A stretch of DNA of 40,959 bases from Thermococcus celericrescens (GCF_001484195.1 NZ_LLYW01000003.1:1-40959); one strand, 5' to 3'. Counted from the stretch's first letter, positions 24,610-34,041 are shown. Notes: generated by a model not told the origin, from the sequence alone. Made by a program: numbers and translations.

Positions 24610-25487
24610 CTTGCACCCCCTATCAACCTTTGCTCGCGCAAAGCTTGACCAAGAAACTTTTCTTGCGAAAAGTTTCATCAAAGCAATTCCCCTTAGAATG
24701 GGAAGCTTATAACATTGGGTTTCTCCCAGATATACCCCACCTAATGAAGAACATGCATAATGGGAGCATCTGGTGAGGGTTTCCTACTCTTTGACGCCCT
24801 TCGGGCGTCTTTTTGAAGTAAACCCATTTAAAAGGGACTCCTTGGAGAGGTTCTCACTCAAAAACTAAATCTCAAGGAGGGAAACCCGCGTTAAAAACAG
24901 CTTAAGAAACAGTGTACCACTTTCCGCCAGCGCTCCTTGGGAAGCGAAGCTTCCCGAGGTGTTGAGGCTTTGCCTCAACATGCGCAAGCAAGGGGCTGAT
25001 TGGGGGTGTGGGGGCGTCGGCCCCCCAGTAATTTAAGAAAAACGGGGTCGCGGGGTGAAACCCCGCATCGGGGGTTTGAGAGTACAGGAAGCTTTTGGAA
25101 AAAGCTTCACCAAAAGTTTGTAGCTCTCGTTCTGAAAGTTAATCTGAGCTGGTGATCCAGCTACTGACGCTTTTAATTCGTGGAATCTACAAAAGCAAGT
25201 CGCTAAGAGTGAGTTCACTTTAAATCGACGCCCGAAGGGCGTCAGTGGACAGGAACTCCTAATAACACCTGTCCATTGAGTTGAATTCCGTTTTTGGAAT
25301 GGGCGTTTGGGAAGGGATCACACTCTTAAATCAGGAAGTTCCACAATGAGCTACCAACTTGATCAAACTCAACGGGACTGTCGTCCCGTGCGTTGGAGCT
25401 TCGCTCCAACGTCGCGAAGGCGAAGTTTGCTTTGCAAAAAATTTGTATGCCTCCAAACCCAAAAAAGGGTGGAACGGTTCGAAAGCC
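24610..25487. repeat. Gene-free tract packed with stem-loops
   Basis: No convincing gene lies here. Perfect stem-loops are at 24628-24643, 24653-24676 (10-bp stem), 24793-24809, 24939-24955 (11-bp stem with one wobble if 24935-24959 is counted), 24960-24980 (9 bp), 25010-25025, 25050-25066, 25227-25243, 25373-25388 and 25391-25411 (9 bp). Most have three-base loops GAA, TTC or TTT. Longer-range inverted repeats are 24777-24784 with 24880-24887, 24838-24844 with 24873-24879, 25092-25098 with 25110-25116, and 25246-25253 with 25268-25275. A 61-codon leftward frame (25033-25218) is not supported by an SD or family. The tract may be a decayed mobile element or a regulatory or structural DNA region. 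Confidence 0.6.
24793..24814 (+). terminator. Strong hairpin plus T-run terminator
   Basis: GACGCCC-TTC-GGGCGTC (24793-24809) followed by five T. It lies about 180 bp after ATPase gene 2 and would stop rightward transcripts. The same stem occurs inverted at 25227-25243 without the T-run. Confidence 0.55.
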
Positions 25488-25496
25488 TTTTAAATA
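25488..25496 (+). promoter_or_regulatory. TATA box at the head of the ribosomal protein cluster
   Basis: TTTTAAATA, 57-65 bp before the ATG of the SPOUT methyltransferase. Predicted start near 25518-25522. It is the nearest good TATA box upstream of the whole rpl3-rpl15 series. Confidence 0.6.
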
Positions 25497-25552
25497 GTCT
25501 CCATAGACCCCACTTCAGCGTTAAAGTACCCACAGCAAAGGATGACGGAAAA

Positions 25553-26323
25553 ATGGCCTGGCACATCTTCATTCCAGATTCGCTCCTTGAAGAGACCGAC
25601 GACCCCAAAATCAGGACGTACAAGGTTGGGCAGATAGCCAGGGCCGCTGCAATCTTCGGCGTTGAGCACGTGTGGGTTTACAGGGCCGGCGGTAGGGACG
25701 GAAGGTTCATCAAAACAATCCTTGAGTACGCGGAAACGCCCCAGTACCTCAGAAAGAGGCTGTTCCCCCTCATGCCGGAGCTCAGGTACGTCGGCGTTAT
25801 CCCGCCGCTGAGGACTCCTCATCACAAGCTCAAGGGGAGACCGAGGGTCGGGGAGATCCGCGAGGGCTTTGCCTTCCGAAAGGGAAGGAGAACTTACGCG
25901 GACATCGGCCTCGACGACCTCGCCGCGGTGGAGGGGGACGTTGAGGGACGTTCAACCTTCAGGATCGTCTCGGTAAGACCGCTCAGAGTGATACCAGCGA
26001 AGCCAGAGGAGTACTGGGGGTACAGTGTGCATCTCACAAGGAAGTCACTGGCGAAAACACTTAAAAAGGCCAGGCTGGATTTGGCGATTGCCACCTCCCG
26101 GAGGGGGCGTGACATTCGAGAGGTGAAGCTTCCCCCGCTCGAGGGGGAGGTCGGATTCGTGTTTGGCTCACCGAGGAAAGGCGTGATGGAGCTCCTCGGC
26201 GAGGAGGAATATGACTTTGATCTAATCCTCAACACCATTCCAAATCAGCGGACGGCCACCGTCCGCACCGAGGAGGCCGTGTTGGCCACACTCGCGGTGT
26301 TTAATCTCATAAGGAGGGATTGA
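25553..26323 (+). CDS. SPOUT-class RNA methyltransferase (COG2106 / PF02598 type)
   Basis: This 256-residue protein resembles the putative RNA methyltransferases that precede rpl3 in many archaea. The N-terminal block reads [20 protein letters not shown] and [18 protein letters not shown] beta-barrel insert follows ([21 protein letters not shown] to [13 protein letters not shown]). The SPOUT knot region near the C-terminus carries [16 protein letters not shown] and [20 protein letters not shown], the typical SAM-binding trefoil-knot loops. The substrate is presumably rRNA but is not known from this sequence. The ATG at 25553 has GGATGA about 8 nt upstream. An 82-codon frame extension upstream covers the promoter and hairpins and is not used. 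Rpl3 starts 1 bp after its stop. Confidence 0.85.
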   Translation: MAWHIFIPDSLLEETDDPKIRTYKVGQIARAAAIFGVEHVWVYRAGGRDGRFIKTILEYAETPQYLRKRLFPLMPELRYVGVIPPLRTPHHKLKGRPRVGEIREGFAFRKGRRTYADIGLDDLAAVEGDVEGRSTFRIVSVRPLRVIPAKPEEYWGYSVHLTRKSLAKTLKKARLDLAIATSRRGRDIREVKLPPLEGEVGFVFGSPRKGVMELLGEEEYDFDLILNTIPNQRTATVRTEEAVLATLAVFNLIRRD

Positions 26324-26324
26324 G

Positions 26325-27368
26325 ATGGGAAAAATACACAGGCCAAGGAGAGGTTCACTGGCTTACTCCCCGAGAAAGAGGGCTAGGAGTGTAGTCCCAA
26401 GAATCAAGAAGTGGCCGAAGGACAGTGAGGTCAGGATGCTCGGTTTCGCCGGCTACAAGGCTGGCATGACCCACGTCCTCATGATCGACGACAGGCCAGG
26501 GCTCACCAAGGGCAAGGAGATCTTCATGCCGGTCACGGTGGTCGAGGTCCCGCCGCTCTTCGTCTACGGCATCAGGGCCTACAGGCAGGGCTACCTCGGT
26601 CTCGAGACCGCCACCGAGGTCTGGTTCCACGAGCTCAACGACCACGTCAAGAGGCGCATAAAGACCCTGCCGAAGAACTACGACGAGGACGCGTTCAAGG
26701 CCAAGCTTGCCCAGCTTGAGGAGCTTATCGAGGGCGGCGAGATAGTTGACGTCAGGCTTCTCGTCCACACCCAGCCGTGGCTCATCAAGCTCAAGAAGAA
26801 GCCCGAGGTCATGGAGTACGCCATCGGTGGCGACGACGTCAGGGCTAAGTTCGACTACGCCAAGGAGAAGATAGGCAAGGAGCTCCGCGCGAGCGAGGTT
26901 CTCCACGAGGGCGAGCTCCTCGACATCATAGCCGTCACCAAGGGTAAGGGAACCCAGGGCCCGGTCAAGCGCTGGGGTGTCAAGATACAGTTCCACAAGG
27001 CCCAGAGGGCTGGTAAGGGCAGGCACATCGGTAACCTCGGTCCGTGGCACCCGACCAGGGTCATGTGGACCGTTCCGCAGGCAGGTCAGATGGGCTTCCA
27101 CCACAGGACCGAGTTCAACAAGAGGCTCATCGCCATAGGTGAGAACGGCGTTCTCAAGCTTGGTGACAAGAAGGAGATAGAGATCACTCCGAAGGGCGGC
27201 TTCCCGCACTACGGTGTCATAAGGAGCGACTTCCTCATGATACAGGGCACCGTTCCGGGAGCCTTCAAGAGGATCATCAGGGTCAGGCCGGCTATAAGGG
27301 CGCCGAAGAAGAGGCCGCCGGTTGAGAGGCCGCAGATAACCTACGTCAGTAGGGAATCCAAGCAGTGA
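26325..27368 (+). CDS. rpl3: 50S ribosomal protein L3 (uL3)
   Basis: This 347-residue archaeal L3 is an early assembly protein of the large subunit with a long arm reaching toward the peptidyl-transferase centre. Identifying blocks are [17 protein letters not shown] at the start, [58 protein letters not shown] and [15 protein letters not shown]. The ATG follows GGAGGGA by a normal distance and lies directly after the methyltransferase stop. It is the first of a run of at least 24 co-directional translation genes. Confidence 0.98.
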   Translation: MGKIHRPRRGSLAYSPRKRARSVVPRIKKWPKDSEVRMLGFAGYKAGMTHVLMIDDRPGLTKGKEIFMPVTVVEVPPLFVYGIRAYRQGYLGLETATEVWFHELNDHVKRRIKTLPKNYDEDAFKAKLAQLEELIEGGEIVDVRLLVHTQPWLIKLKKKPEVMEYAIGGDDVRAKFDYAKEKIGKELRASEVLHEGELLDIIAVTKGKGTQGPVKRWGVKIQFHKAQRAGKGRHIGNLGPWHPTRVMWTVPQAGQMGFHHRTEFNKRLIAIGENGVLKLGDKKEIEITPKGGFPHYGVIRSDFLMIQGTVPGAFKRIIRVRPAIRAPKKRPPVERPQITYVSRESKQ

Positions 27369-27378
27369 GGTGAGATAG

Positions 27379-28146
27379 ATGAAGGTTAAGGTTTTCAATC
27401 TCGAAGGCGAGCCTGTGGAGGAGATAGAGCTTCCGAAGGTCTTTGCCACTCCGTTCAGGCCCGACCTCATCAGGAGGGCTGTCATCGCCTCATGGACCCA
27501 CAGGATACAGCCGCAGGGCAGGGACCCGATGGCCGGCAAGAGAAGGGTCACCGAGAACATCGGAAAGGGCCACGGAATGGCCAGGGTTGAGAGGATAAAG
27601 ACCTCCCCGAGGTTTGCCGCCTTCGTCCCCTTCGCGAGGGGTGGAAGGAGAACCCACCCGCCCAAGGTTGAGAAGGTCATATGGGAGGACATCAACAAGA
27701 AGGAGAGAAGGCTCGCCATAATGAGTGCCATAGCTGCCACAGCCGACTACGACCTCGTCAGGGCCAGGGGACACATCGTTGACAACGTTCCGCAGGTTCC
27801 GATAGTCGTCACCGACGACCTCGAGAAGGTCTTCAAGACCGCCCAGACCAGGGAGATATTCAAGAAGCTCGGCGTCTGGGACGACATCGAGAGGGCCAAG
27901 AAGAACACCAGGATAAGGGCCGGTAAGGGCAAGATGCGCGGAAGGAAGTACAAGAAGGCCAAGGGCCCGCTCGTCGTCGTTGCGAAGAACGAGGGAATCG
28001 TTCAGGGTGCCAGGAACCACCCGGGCGTTGACGTCGTCACCGTAGAGAACCTCGGCGTTGAGCTTCTCGCTCCGGGCACCCACCCGGGAAGGCTCACGGT
28101 CTGGACGAAGGGTGCCATAGAGAGGCTTAGGGAGATTTACGGGTGA
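27379..28146 (+). CDS. rpl4: 50S ribosomal protein L4 (uL4, archaeal L1e/L4e)
   Basis: This 255-residue L4 lines the polypeptide exit tunnel. Visible parts are [20 protein letters not shown], the tunnel loop with [38 protein letters not shown] sequence (here [15 protein letters not shown]), and [20 protein letters not shown]. The ATG at 27379 follows GGTGA by 5 nt, 10 bp after rpl3. Confidence 0.98.
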   Translation: MKVKVFNLEGEPVEEIELPKVFATPFRPDLIRRAVIASWTHRIQPQGRDPMAGKRRVTENIGKGHGMARVERIKTSPRFAAFVPFARGGRRTHPPKVEKVIWEDINKKERRLAIMSAIAATADYDLVRARGHIVDNVPQVPIVVTDDLEKVFKTAQTREIFKKLGVWDDIERAKKNTRIRAGKGKMRGRKYKKAKGPLVVVAKNEGIVQGARNHPGVDVVTVENLGVELLAPGTHPGRLTVWTKGAIERLREIYG

Positions 28147-28152
28147 TGAGAG

Positions 28153-28413
28153 ATGGACCCCTACAAGGTTATCGTCAAGCCGGTCGTCACGGAGAAGGCC
28201 GTGGCGATGATTGAGAACGAGAACAAGCTCACCTTCATAGTGGACAAGAGGGCCACCAAGCAGGACATCAAGAGGGCCGTGGAAGCGATGTTCGATGTCA
28301 AGGTCGAGAAGGTCAACACCCTCGTCACCATGAGGGGAGAGAAGAAGGCCTACGTGAAGCTCAAGCCTGAGTACAGCGCAAGTGAGGTTGCTGCCAGGAT
28401 AGGATTGTTCTGA
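28153..28413 (+). CDS. rpl23: 50S ribosomal protein L23 (uL23)
   Basis: This 86-residue protein at the tunnel exit is the docking site for signal recognition particle and chaperones in known ribosomes. Signature parts are [39 protein letters not shown] and [19 protein letters not shown]. The ATG follows GGTGA by 6 nt and lies 6 bp after rpl4. Confidence 0.98.
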   Translation: MDPYKVIVKPVVTEKAVAMIENENKLTFIVDKRATKQDIKRAVEAMFDVKVEKVNTLVTMRGEKKAYVKLKPEYSASEVAARIGLF

Positions 28414-28426
28414 CGGGGTGAGTGAG

Positions 28427-29146
28427 ATGGGAAAGAGTTTGATTCAGCAGAGGAGAGGTAAGGGAACCACGACCTTTAGGGCCCCCTCCCACAGGTACAG
28501 GGGTGCCGTCAGGTACGTTCCGCTCAACCTTACCAAGGAGAAGACCCTCGTCGGCAAGGTCGTAGAGATACTCCACGACCCGGGAAGGACCGCTCCGGTC
28601 GCCAGGGTTAAGTTCGAGAACGGCATGGAGAAGCTCATCATAGCCCCCGAAGGAATACTCGTCGGTGAGGAGATCGCCATCGGGCCGAACGCTCCGATCA
28701 AGATCGGCAACACCCTCCCGCTTGCCATGATACCGGAGGGAAGCTACGTCTACGACATCGAGGGAGTTCCGGGCGACGGTGGCAAGTACGTCCGCGCCGG
28801 CGGTGCCTACGCCCTCGTCGTCAGCAGGGAGAAGGACAAGGTCATAGTCCAGCTTCCGAGCGGTGAGCTCAAGCAGTTCAAGCCGACCTGCAGGGCCACC
28901 ATAGGTGTCGTCGCCGGCGGCGGTAGGCTCGAGAAGCCCATCGTCAAGGCGGGTAAGGCCTACTACATCGCCAAGGCCAGGAACAGGTTCTGGCCGAAGC
29001 CGAGGGGTGTCAAGATGAACGCCGTCAACCACCCGCACGGTGGTAAGGAGCACCACATCGGCAGGCCAAGCACCGTTTCAAGGCGCGCCCCGCCCGGAAG
29101 GAAGGTCGGTCACATAGCCGCGAGAAGAACTGGTAGGAGGAAGTGA
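28427..29146 (+). CDS. rpl2: 50S ribosomal protein L2 (uL2)
   Basis: This 239-residue archaeal L2 binds rRNA near the peptidyl-transferase centre and at the subunit interface. It starts [20 protein letters not shown] and ends with [20 protein letters not shown], which contains the universally important histidine loop. The ATG at 28427 is chosen because GGTGA lies 5 nt upstream. A GTG nine bases earlier falls within that SD. Confidence 0.98.
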   Translation: MGKSLIQQRRGKGTTTFRAPSHRYRGAVRYVPLNLTKEKTLVGKVVEILHDPGRTAPVARVKFENGMEKLIIAPEGILVGEEIAIGPNAPIKIGNTLPLAMIPEGSYVYDIEGVPGDGGKYVRAGGAYALVVSREKDKVIVQLPSGELKQFKPTCRATIGVVAGGGRLEKPIVKAGKAYYIAKARNRFWPKPRGVKMNAVNHPHGGKEHHIGRPSTVSRRAPPGRKVGHIAARRTGRRK

Positions 29147-29151
29147 TGAAG

Positions 29152-29553
29152 ATGGCGAGAAAGAAGGAGTTTAAGTACAGGGGTTACAGCTTCGAGGAAC
29201 TGCTCAACATGTCACTCGAGGACTTTGCTAAGCTCCTCCCGGCCAGGCAGAGGAGGAGCCTCAAGCGCGGCCTTTCCCCTGAGCAGAAGAAGCTCCTCAG
29301 GAAGATAAGGCTTGCCAAGAAGGGCAAGTACAACAAGCCGATAAGGACCCACAGCAGGGACATGGTTATACTCCCCGAGATGGTCGGCATGACCATCCAC
29401 GTCTACAACGGAAAGGAGTTCGTCCCGATCGAGATAAAGGAAGAGATGATAGGCCACTACCTTGGCGAGTTTGCCCTCACAAGAAAGGTCGTCCAGCACG
29501 GCTCGCCTGGTGTCGGTGCGACCAGGTCATCGATGTTCGTGGCGGTCAAGTGA
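29152..29553 (+). CDS. rps19: 30S ribosomal protein S19 (uS19)
   Basis: This 133-residue archaeal S19 sits in the head of the small subunit. It contains [40 protein letters not shown], the core [20 protein letters not shown] and [20 protein letters not shown]. Start choice: AGTGA lies 5 nt before the ATG at 29152. An ATG at 29146 is also possible, as GGAGG lies upstream. Its start region overlaps or abuts the rpl2 stop. Confidence 0.97.
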   Translation: MARKKEFKYRGYSFEELLNMSLEDFAKLLPARQRRSLKRGLSPEQKKLLRKIRLAKKGKYNKPIRTHSRDMVILPEMVGMTIHVYNGKEFVPIEIKEEMIGHYLGEFALTRKVVQHGSPGVGATRSSMFVAVK

Positions 29554-29563
29554 GGTGGTATAG

Positions 29564-30034
29564 ATGAGCAGGGGCAGGTTTTCCTACTCATTCCAAAATT
29601 TTGACCCCGAGAAGATGGCTCGTGCCAGCGGAAGGGATCTCCGCATCTCGCCCAAGCACAGCGTCGAGCTCCTCAGGGAGATCAGGGGAATGATGGTCAA
29701 CGACGCGCTCAGGTACATCGACGACGTCATAGCCCTCAAGAGGCCGGTTCCGATGAAGCGCCACAACGACAGCCAGGGCCACAAGCCGGGCAGGGGCTTT
29801 GGTCCGGGTAGGTACCCGGTCAAGGTTGCCAAGGCCGTCAAGAAGGTCCTCCTCAACGCCAAGAACAACGCCGAGCAGAAGGGCCTCGACCCTGATAGGC
29901 TCAAGATAATCCACGCGGCAGCGCACAGGGGCCCGGTCCTCAGGGGTTACATCCCGAGGGCCTTCGGAAGGGCCACACCGTTCAACGAGCAGACCACCCA
30001 CATCGAGATAGTCGTTGAGGAGATTAGGAGGTGA
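29564..30034 (+). CDS. rpl22: 50S ribosomal protein L22 (uL22)
   Basis: This 156-residue L22 is another exit-tunnel protein. Recognisable are [60 protein letters not shown] and the tunnel hairpin [19 protein letters not shown]. The ATG follows GGTGG by 5 nt. Its end overlaps the SD of rps3. Confidence 0.97.
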   Translation: MSRGRFSYSFQNFDPEKMARASGRDLRISPKHSVELLREIRGMMVNDALRYIDDVIALKRPVPMKRHNDSQGHKPGRGFGPGRYPVKVAKAVKKVLLNAKNNAEQKGLDPDRLKIIHAAAHRGPVLRGYIPRAFGRATPFNEQTTHIEIVVEEIRR

Positions 30035-30039
30035 GACTT

Positions 30040-30672
30040 TTGGCGATCGAGAGATACTTCATCAAGGAAAACGTTAGGGATATGATCATCGACGAGTACC
30101 TCGAGAAAGAGCTCAGAAGGGCCGGCTACGGTGGAATCGACATCAAGAAGACCCCACTAGGAACCAAGGTCACCATCTTCGCCGCCAACCCCGGCTACGT
30201 CATAGGCAGGGGCGGCAGGCGCATAAGGGAGCTCACCAGGATACTCGAGAGGAAGTTCAACCTCGAGAACCCGCAGATCGAGGTCGAGGAGATCAAGAAC
30301 CCCTACCTCAACGCCAAGGTCCAGGCCGTCAGGCTCGCCCAGGCCCTTGAGAGGGGCGTCCACTTCAGAAGGGCCGCCTACTCGGCCATCAGGGCCATAA
30401 TGAGGAACGGCGCCCGCGGTGTCGAGATCCGCCTCAGTGGAAAGCTCACCGGTGAGAGGGCTAAAAGCGTCAGGTTCTACCAGGGCTACCTTGCCAAGGT
30501 CGGAAACCCGGCCGAGACCCTCGTCAGCAAGGGCTACGCCCAGGCCAAGCTCAAGCTCGGTGTCATCGGTGTTAAGGTTTCCATCATGCCGCCCGACGCC
30601 AAGCTCCCGGACGAGATTGAGGTCATAGAGAAGCTCGTTGAGGAAGAGGTGAGCACCAATGAAGCCGAGTGA
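30040..30672 (+). CDS. rps3: 30S ribosomal protein S3 (uS3)
   Basis: This 210-residue S3 lies at the mRNA entry of the small subunit. The KH domain carries [20 protein letters not shown] (GxxG loop in IGRGGRR). The C-terminal half includes [20 protein letters not shown] and [21 protein letters not shown] start it at the TTG at 30040, because GGAGGTGA stands 5 nt upstream and the protein then begins [11 protein letters not shown] as in relatives. A GTG at 30031 is part of that SD. The last 14 bases overlap rpl29. Confidence 0.97.
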   Translation: MAIERYFIKENVRDMIIDEYLEKELRRAGYGGIDIKKTPLGTKVTIFAANPGYVIGRGGRRIRELTRILERKFNLENPQIEVEEIKNPYLNAKVQAVRLAQALERGVHFRRAAYSAIRAIMRNGARGVEIRLSGKLTGERAKSVRFYQGYLAKVGNPAETLVSKGYAQAKLKLGVIGVKVSIMPPDAKLPDEIEVIEKLVEEEVSTNEAE

Positions 30673-30859
30673 GATTAGGGAGATGAGCATCGAGGAGATC
30701 GACAAGAAGCTCAGGGAGCTCCGCCTCGAGCTCGCCAAGGAGAGGGGTGTGCTCACCATGGGGGCCTCCATAGAGAACCCCATGGTCATTCGCAACCTCA
30801 GGCGCGACATAGCGCGCCTGCTTACCATAAAGAAGGAGAAGCTTAGGGAGAAAAGGTGA
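30659..30859 (+). CDS. rpl29: 50S ribosomal protein L29 (uL29)
   Basis: This 66-residue helical hairpin protein sits at the tunnel exit. It starts [20 protein letters not shown], includes [20 protein letters not shown], and ends with the basic [11 protein letters not shown]. The ATG follows GGTGA by 6 nt and lies inside the end of rps3 in another frame. Confidence 0.97.
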   Translation: MKPSEIREMSIEEIDKKLRELRLELAKERGVLTMGASIENPMVIRNLRRDIARLLTIKKEKLREKR

Positions 30860-30865
30860 GGTTCG

Positions 30866-31162
30866 GTGCCAAGGATTGTTAACCCTCTGGATGAGATGCT
30901 CTTTAAGGAGGTCCTGAAGGAGCAGCAGAGGATAAGGGTCTACATAGAGAAGGCCCGCTACGGAAAGCTTAAAACCATAATTGAGGGCATAGACGAGAAG
31001 GAGTTCGATCTTGACGATATAGCAAAGAAGCTGAAGGCGAAGCTGGCATGCGGTGGAACGGTAAAGAAGGGAAGGATAGAGCTCCAGGGGGACCACAGAG
31101 AAAGGGTCAAGAAGTTGCTCGGAGACCTTGGATTTTCCGAGGACTTGATAGAAATCGAGTGA
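30866..31162 (+). CDS. Translation initiation factor aIF1 (SUI1 family)
   Basis: This 98-residue factor monitors start-codon recognition on the small subunit. The SUI1 fold is clear: [40 protein letters not shown] and [20 protein letters not shown] followed by [10 protein letters not shown]. The start is a GTG at 30866, 6 nt after GGTGA, which itself contains the rpl29 stop. The 3' third overlaps an alternative upstream extension of the RNase P protein gene in another frame. Confidence 0.95.
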   Translation: MPRIVNPLDEMLFKEVLKEQQRIRVYIEKARYGKLKTIIEGIDEKEFDLDDIAKKLKAKLACGGTVKKGRIELQGDHRERVKKLLGDLGFSEDLIEIE

Positions 31163-31425
31163 CGGCAAAAAACATCATCTGGGGCGAGCTCATAGGGCTG
31201 AAAGCAAAAATTATAAGGGCATCTCATCCAGAGCTGGTTGGCATCGAGGGCTACGTCCTTGACGAGACGAAGAACACCCTCACCATCGGCGGTGAGAGGG
31301 TCTGGGTTATCCCGAAGGACGTGGCGGAGCTCGAGTTTGAAGTTGGCGGTAAAAAAATCCGAATCAACGGAAAGGAACTGATTGGAAGACCCGAGATGAG
31401 ATTGAAGAAGAGGTGGCGAAAATGA
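31159..31425 (+). CDS. rnp1: Ribonuclease P protein component 1 (Rpp29/Pop4)
   Basis: This protein subunit of archaeal RNase P works in tRNA 5' maturation. The Sm-like core reads [60 protein letters not shown] and ends [14 protein letters not shown] use the GTG at 31159, which overlaps the aIF1 stop (GTGA) and gives 88 residues. The same frame is open back to an ATG at 31048, adding 37 basic residues ([15 protein letters not shown] and on, ending IFRGLDRNR) over aIF1 coding sequence. Annotated Pyrococcus Rpp29 proteins of about 127 residues include such an extension, as I recall, so the longer form cannot be excluded. Confidence 0.9.
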   Translation: MTAKNIIWGELIGLKAKIIRASHPELVGIEGYVLDETKNTLTIGGERVWVIPKDVAELEFEVGGKKIRINGKELIGRPEMRLKKRWRK

Positions 31426-31757
31426 GAGAGATTGGATTGAAGGTTCAGCCTCCCGCTGAGAAGTGTGACGATCCCCACTGCCCCTGGCACGGACACCTCA
31501 GGATACACGGCAGGTACTTCGAGGGTGTCGTCGTCAGCGACAAGGGCAAGAAGACCGTCGTCGTCGAGAGGCAGCACTACCACTACCTCAAGAAGTACGA
31601 GAGGTATGAGCTCAGGAGGAGCAAGGTTCACGCTCACAACCCGGAGTGCATCGACGCCAAGGTCGGCGACAGGGTCCTCATCGCCGAGACCCGGCCGATA
31701 AGCAAGACCAAGAGCTGGGTCGTCGTTGCCGTCACCAAGAGGGCCGGTGAGAGGTGA
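31422..31757 (+). CDS. rps17: 30S ribosomal protein S17 (uS17)
   Basis: This 111-residue S17 binds 16S rRNA early in assembly. Visible are [20 protein letters not shown] with [40 protein letters not shown] and [20 protein letters not shown]. The ATG at 31422 overlaps the rnp1 stop as ATGA, and GGTGG lies 5 nt upstream. Confidence 0.97.
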   Translation: MREIGLKVQPPAEKCDDPHCPWHGHLRIHGRYFEGVVVSDKGKKTVVVERQHYHYLKKYERYELRRSKVHAHNPECIDAKVGDRVLIAETRPISKTKSWVVVAVTKRAGER

Positions 31758-31762
31758 TAACG

Positions 31763-32188
31763 ATGGCGAAGAAGGGTGCAGGTGCTACGAGAGGAATTAG
31801 CCCGGTCAGGCCGACTCGCGCTCTTCCGATAGGCGCTTACCTCAAGGTCGCCGACAACAGCGGCGCCAAGGTCGTCCAGATTATAGGCGTCGTTGGCTAC
31901 AAGGGCACCAGGAGGAGGCTCGCCTCTGCCGGCGTCGGCGACATGGTCGTTGCCACCGTCAAGAAGGGAAGGCCCGACATCAGGCACCAGGTGGTTAGGG
32001 CCGTTGTCGTCAGGCAGAGGAAGGAGTACAGGCGCCTTGATGGAATGCGCGTCAAGTTCGAGGACAACGCTGCAGCTATAGTCACCCCCGAGGGTGTCCC
32101 TAGGGGAACCGAGATCAGGGGTGCCATAGCCAGGGAGGCCGCCGAGCGCTGGGTAAGGCTCGGCAGCATAGCGAGCATAGTGTTGTGA
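31763..32188 (+). CDS. rpl14: 50S ribosomal protein L14 (uL14)
   Basis: This 141-residue L14 is an intersubunit protein of the large subunit. Conserved parts are [60 protein letters not shown] and [20 protein letters not shown]. The ATG at 31763 follows GGTGA by 5 nt. Confidence 0.98.
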   Translation: MAKKGAGATRGISPVRPTRALPIGAYLKVADNSGAKVVQIIGVVGYKGTRRRLASAGVGDMVVATVKKGRPDIRHQVVRAVVVRQRKEYRRLDGMRVKFEDNAAAIVTPEGVPRGTEIRGAIAREAAERWVRLGSIASIVL

Positions 32189-32198
32189 GGTGAGAAAG

Positions 32199-32564
32199 AT
32201 GAAGTTGAAGACCAGGCAGCCGAGGAAGCAGAGAAGGTTCCTCTACAACGCTCCCCTTCACCTTAGGAGCAAGGTAATGGTCGCCACCCTGAGCGAGGAT
32301 CTCAGGAACAAGTACGGCGTCAGGAGCCTCCCGATAAGGGCTGGCGACAAGGTCCGTGTAATGCGCGGAGACTTCAAGGGTAAGGAAGGCAAGGTCGTTG
32401 AGGTTGACCTCAAGAGGTACAGGATACACGTCGAGGGCGTTACCCACAAGAAGACCGACGGAACCGAGGTTTACTACCCGCTCCACCCGTCGAACGTTAT
32501 GATAATCGAACTCAACCTCGACGATGAGAGGAGAGAGAAGATAATTAGTAGGAGGGCTGGTTGA
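32199..32564 (+). CDS. rpl24: 50S ribosomal protein L24 (uL24)
   Basis: This 121-residue L24 has the KOW motif [24 protein letters not shown] (here [20 protein letters not shown]) and [20 protein letters not shown]. The N-terminus is the archaeal [20 protein letters not shown]. The ATG at 32199 follows GGTGA by 5 nt. Its TGA overlaps the rps4e start region. Confidence 0.97.
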   Translation: MKLKTRQPRKQRRFLYNAPLHLRSKVMVATLSEDLRNKYGVRSLPIRAGDKVRVMRGDFKGKEGKVVEVDLKRYRIHVEGVTHKKTDGTEVYYPLHPSNVMIIELNLDDERREKIISRRAG

Positions 32565-33295
32565 TGGCGAGGAAAGGCGCTAAGAGGCACCTTAAGAGGC
32601 TTGCCGCTCCCAATCAGTGGTACATCCACAGGAAGACCTACAAGTGGGCGGTCAGGCCGAGGCCGGGTCCGCACAGCATGAGGACCTCCATACCGCTGCT
32701 CTACATAGTCAGGGACTACCTTGGCTATGCCAAGACTGCCCGCGAGGCCAGGAAGATACTCAACGAGGGCAAGATACTCGTTGACGGCCACGTTAGGAAG
32801 GACTACAAGTTCCCGGTCGGAATCATGGACGTCGTTTCCATCCCCGAGACCGGCGAGCACTACAGGGTTCTTCCGAACAGAATTGGCAAGCTCATACTCC
32901 ACCCGATAAGCGAGAAGGAAGCCAACATCAAGCCGCTCAGGATAAGCAACAAGCGCATGATCAAGGGCGCGAAGGTTCAGCTCAACCTCCACGACGGAAG
33001 CAACCACCTGGTCACCATGGAGGAGAAGGACAGGTACATGACCGCCAGCACCGTCCTCATGAAGGTCCCCGAGAGGGAGGCCATCGAGGTTCTCCCGTTC
33101 GAGGTCGGTGCCTACGTCTTCGTTACCCAGGGTAAGAACGTCGCCAGGAAGGGTAGGGTCGTCGAGGTCAGGCAGTTCCCGATGGGATGGCCGGACGTCG
33201 TCACCATCGAGGACGAGAATGGGGAGCTCTTCGACACCCTGAAGGAGTACGCCTTCGTCGTTGGTAAGGAGAAGCCGGAGATTTCCCTTCCGTGA
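32564..33295 (+). CDS. rps4e: 30S ribosomal protein S4e (eS4)
   Basis: This 243-residue protein is of the archaeal/eukaryotic S4e family, absent from bacteria. It has an N-terminal RNA-binding part ([20 protein letters not shown]), an S4 domain ([20 protein letters not shown]) and a C-terminal KOW-like part ([20 protein letters not shown]). The ATG at 32564 shares a base with the rpl24 stop, and GGAGG is 8 nt upstream. Confidence 0.97.
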   Translation: MARKGAKRHLKRLAAPNQWYIHRKTYKWAVRPRPGPHSMRTSIPLLYIVRDYLGYAKTAREARKILNEGKILVDGHVRKDYKFPVGIMDVVSIPETGEHYRVLPNRIGKLILHPISEKEANIKPLRISNKRMIKGAKVQLNLHDGSNHLVTMEEKDRYMTASTVLMKVPEREAIEVLPFEVGAYVFVTQGKNVARKGRVVEVRQFPMGWPDVVTIEDENGELFDTLKEYAFVVGKEKPEISLP

Positions 33296-33306
33296 GGTGA
33301 GATAAG

Positions 33307-33858
33307 ATGCAGATCAACAGAGAGGCTATCCTAGCGGACTGGGAAGCTCACCCGATGAGGAAGCCCAGGATCGCTAAGCTTACCATCAACATTGGAGTTG
33401 GCGAGAGCGGTGAGAGGCTCACCAAGGCTGAGACGATGCTGGAGCAGCTCGTCGGCCAGAAGCCCATAAGGAGAAGGGCCAAGCAGACCAACAAGGACTT
33501 CGGAATCAGGCGCGGAGAGCCGATAGCGGTGAAGGTCACCCTCCGCGGCAAGAAGGCCGAGGAGATGCTGAACAGGCTCCTCGAGGCCGTTGACAGGAAG
33601 CTCAAGGCGAGCAACTTCGACGAGCACGGAAACTTCTGCTTTGGAATACAGGAGCACATCAACATACCGGGCGTTGAGTACGACCCGGAGATAGGCATCT
33701 TCGGTATGGACGTCTGCGTTACCCTCGACAGGCCAGGATACAGGGTTGCCAAGAGGAAGAGGCAGAGGAAGAAGCTCCCGACCAAGCACAAGCTGACCAA
33801 GGAGGAGGGTATCGTCTTCGCTATGGAGGAGTTTAAGGTAACCGTGGAGGGATTGTGA
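33307..33858 (+). CDS. rpl5: 50S ribosomal protein L5 (uL5)
   Basis: This 183-residue L5 binds 5S rRNA and the P-site tRNA in the central protuberance. Visible are [60 protein letters not shown] and [20 protein letters not shown]. The ATG at 33307 follows GGTGA by 6 nt. Confidence 0.98.
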   Translation: MQINREAILADWEAHPMRKPRIAKLTINIGVGESGERLTKAETMLEQLVGQKPIRRRAKQTNKDFGIRRGEPIAVKVTLRGKKAEEMLNRLLEAVDRKLKASNFDEHGNFCFGIQEHINIPGVEYDPEIGIFGMDVCVTLDRPGYRVAKRKRQRKKLPTKHKLTKEEGIVFAMEEFKVTVEGL

Positions 33859-33859
33859 G

Positions 33860-34030
33860 ATGGCGAAGGCTGACTACAACAAGAGGAAGCCCAGGAAGTT
33901 TGGGAAGGGTGCGAGAAGGTGCATGCGCTGCGGCCAGTACGGCCCGATAATCAGGATCCACGGCCTTATGCTCTGCAGGCACTGCTTTAGAGAGATAGCC
34001 CCTAAGCTGGGCTTTAAGAAGTACGAGTGA
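33860..34030 (+). CDS. rps14: 30S ribosomal protein S14, zinc-binding type (uS14)
   Basis: This small 56-residue gene lies between rpl5 and rps8. The protein begins [20 protein letters not shown] and carries the zinc ribbon CMRC and CRHC separated by [14 protein letters not shown], ending [14 protein letters not shown]. The ATG is 1 bp after the rpl5 stop, and TGA is at 34028-34030. S14 sits in the small-subunit head. Confidence 0.96.
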   Translation: MAKADYNKRKPRKFGKGARRCMRCGQYGPIIRIHGLMLCRHCFREIAPKLGFKKYE

Positions 34031-34041
34031 GGTGAGAGGAG

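Noticed and set aside
25033..25218. 61-codon leftward frame in the hairpin tract
   Set aside because: It has no SD, no recognised family, and it runs through several perfect stem-loops. It could be a fragment of an old element but cannot be supported as a gene.
24610..25487. CRISPR array
   Set aside because: The repeated hairpins differ in sequence and spacing. There are no regularly spaced identical direct repeats and no cas genes.
25307..25552. 82-codon N-terminal extension of the SPOUT methyltransferase
   Set aside because: It would be translated from DNA containing two perfect hairpins and the TATA box. The family start begins at [10 protein letters not shown].
24610..25552. tRNA or C/D box small RNA genes in the long gap
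   Set aside because: I found no T-loop-like GGTTCRA element with a matching acceptor stem, and no box C/D' /C'/D series with proper spacing. A GGTGATC near a CTGA at 25154-25170 is too short to qualify.
26355..27740. 461-codon leftward open frame antisense to rpl3 and rpl4
   Set aside because: It covers two certain ribosomal genes. Long antisense frames arise from the GC-rich codon bias here, and its protein is a low-complexity Leu/Val/Asp-rich shadow with no SD or family motif.
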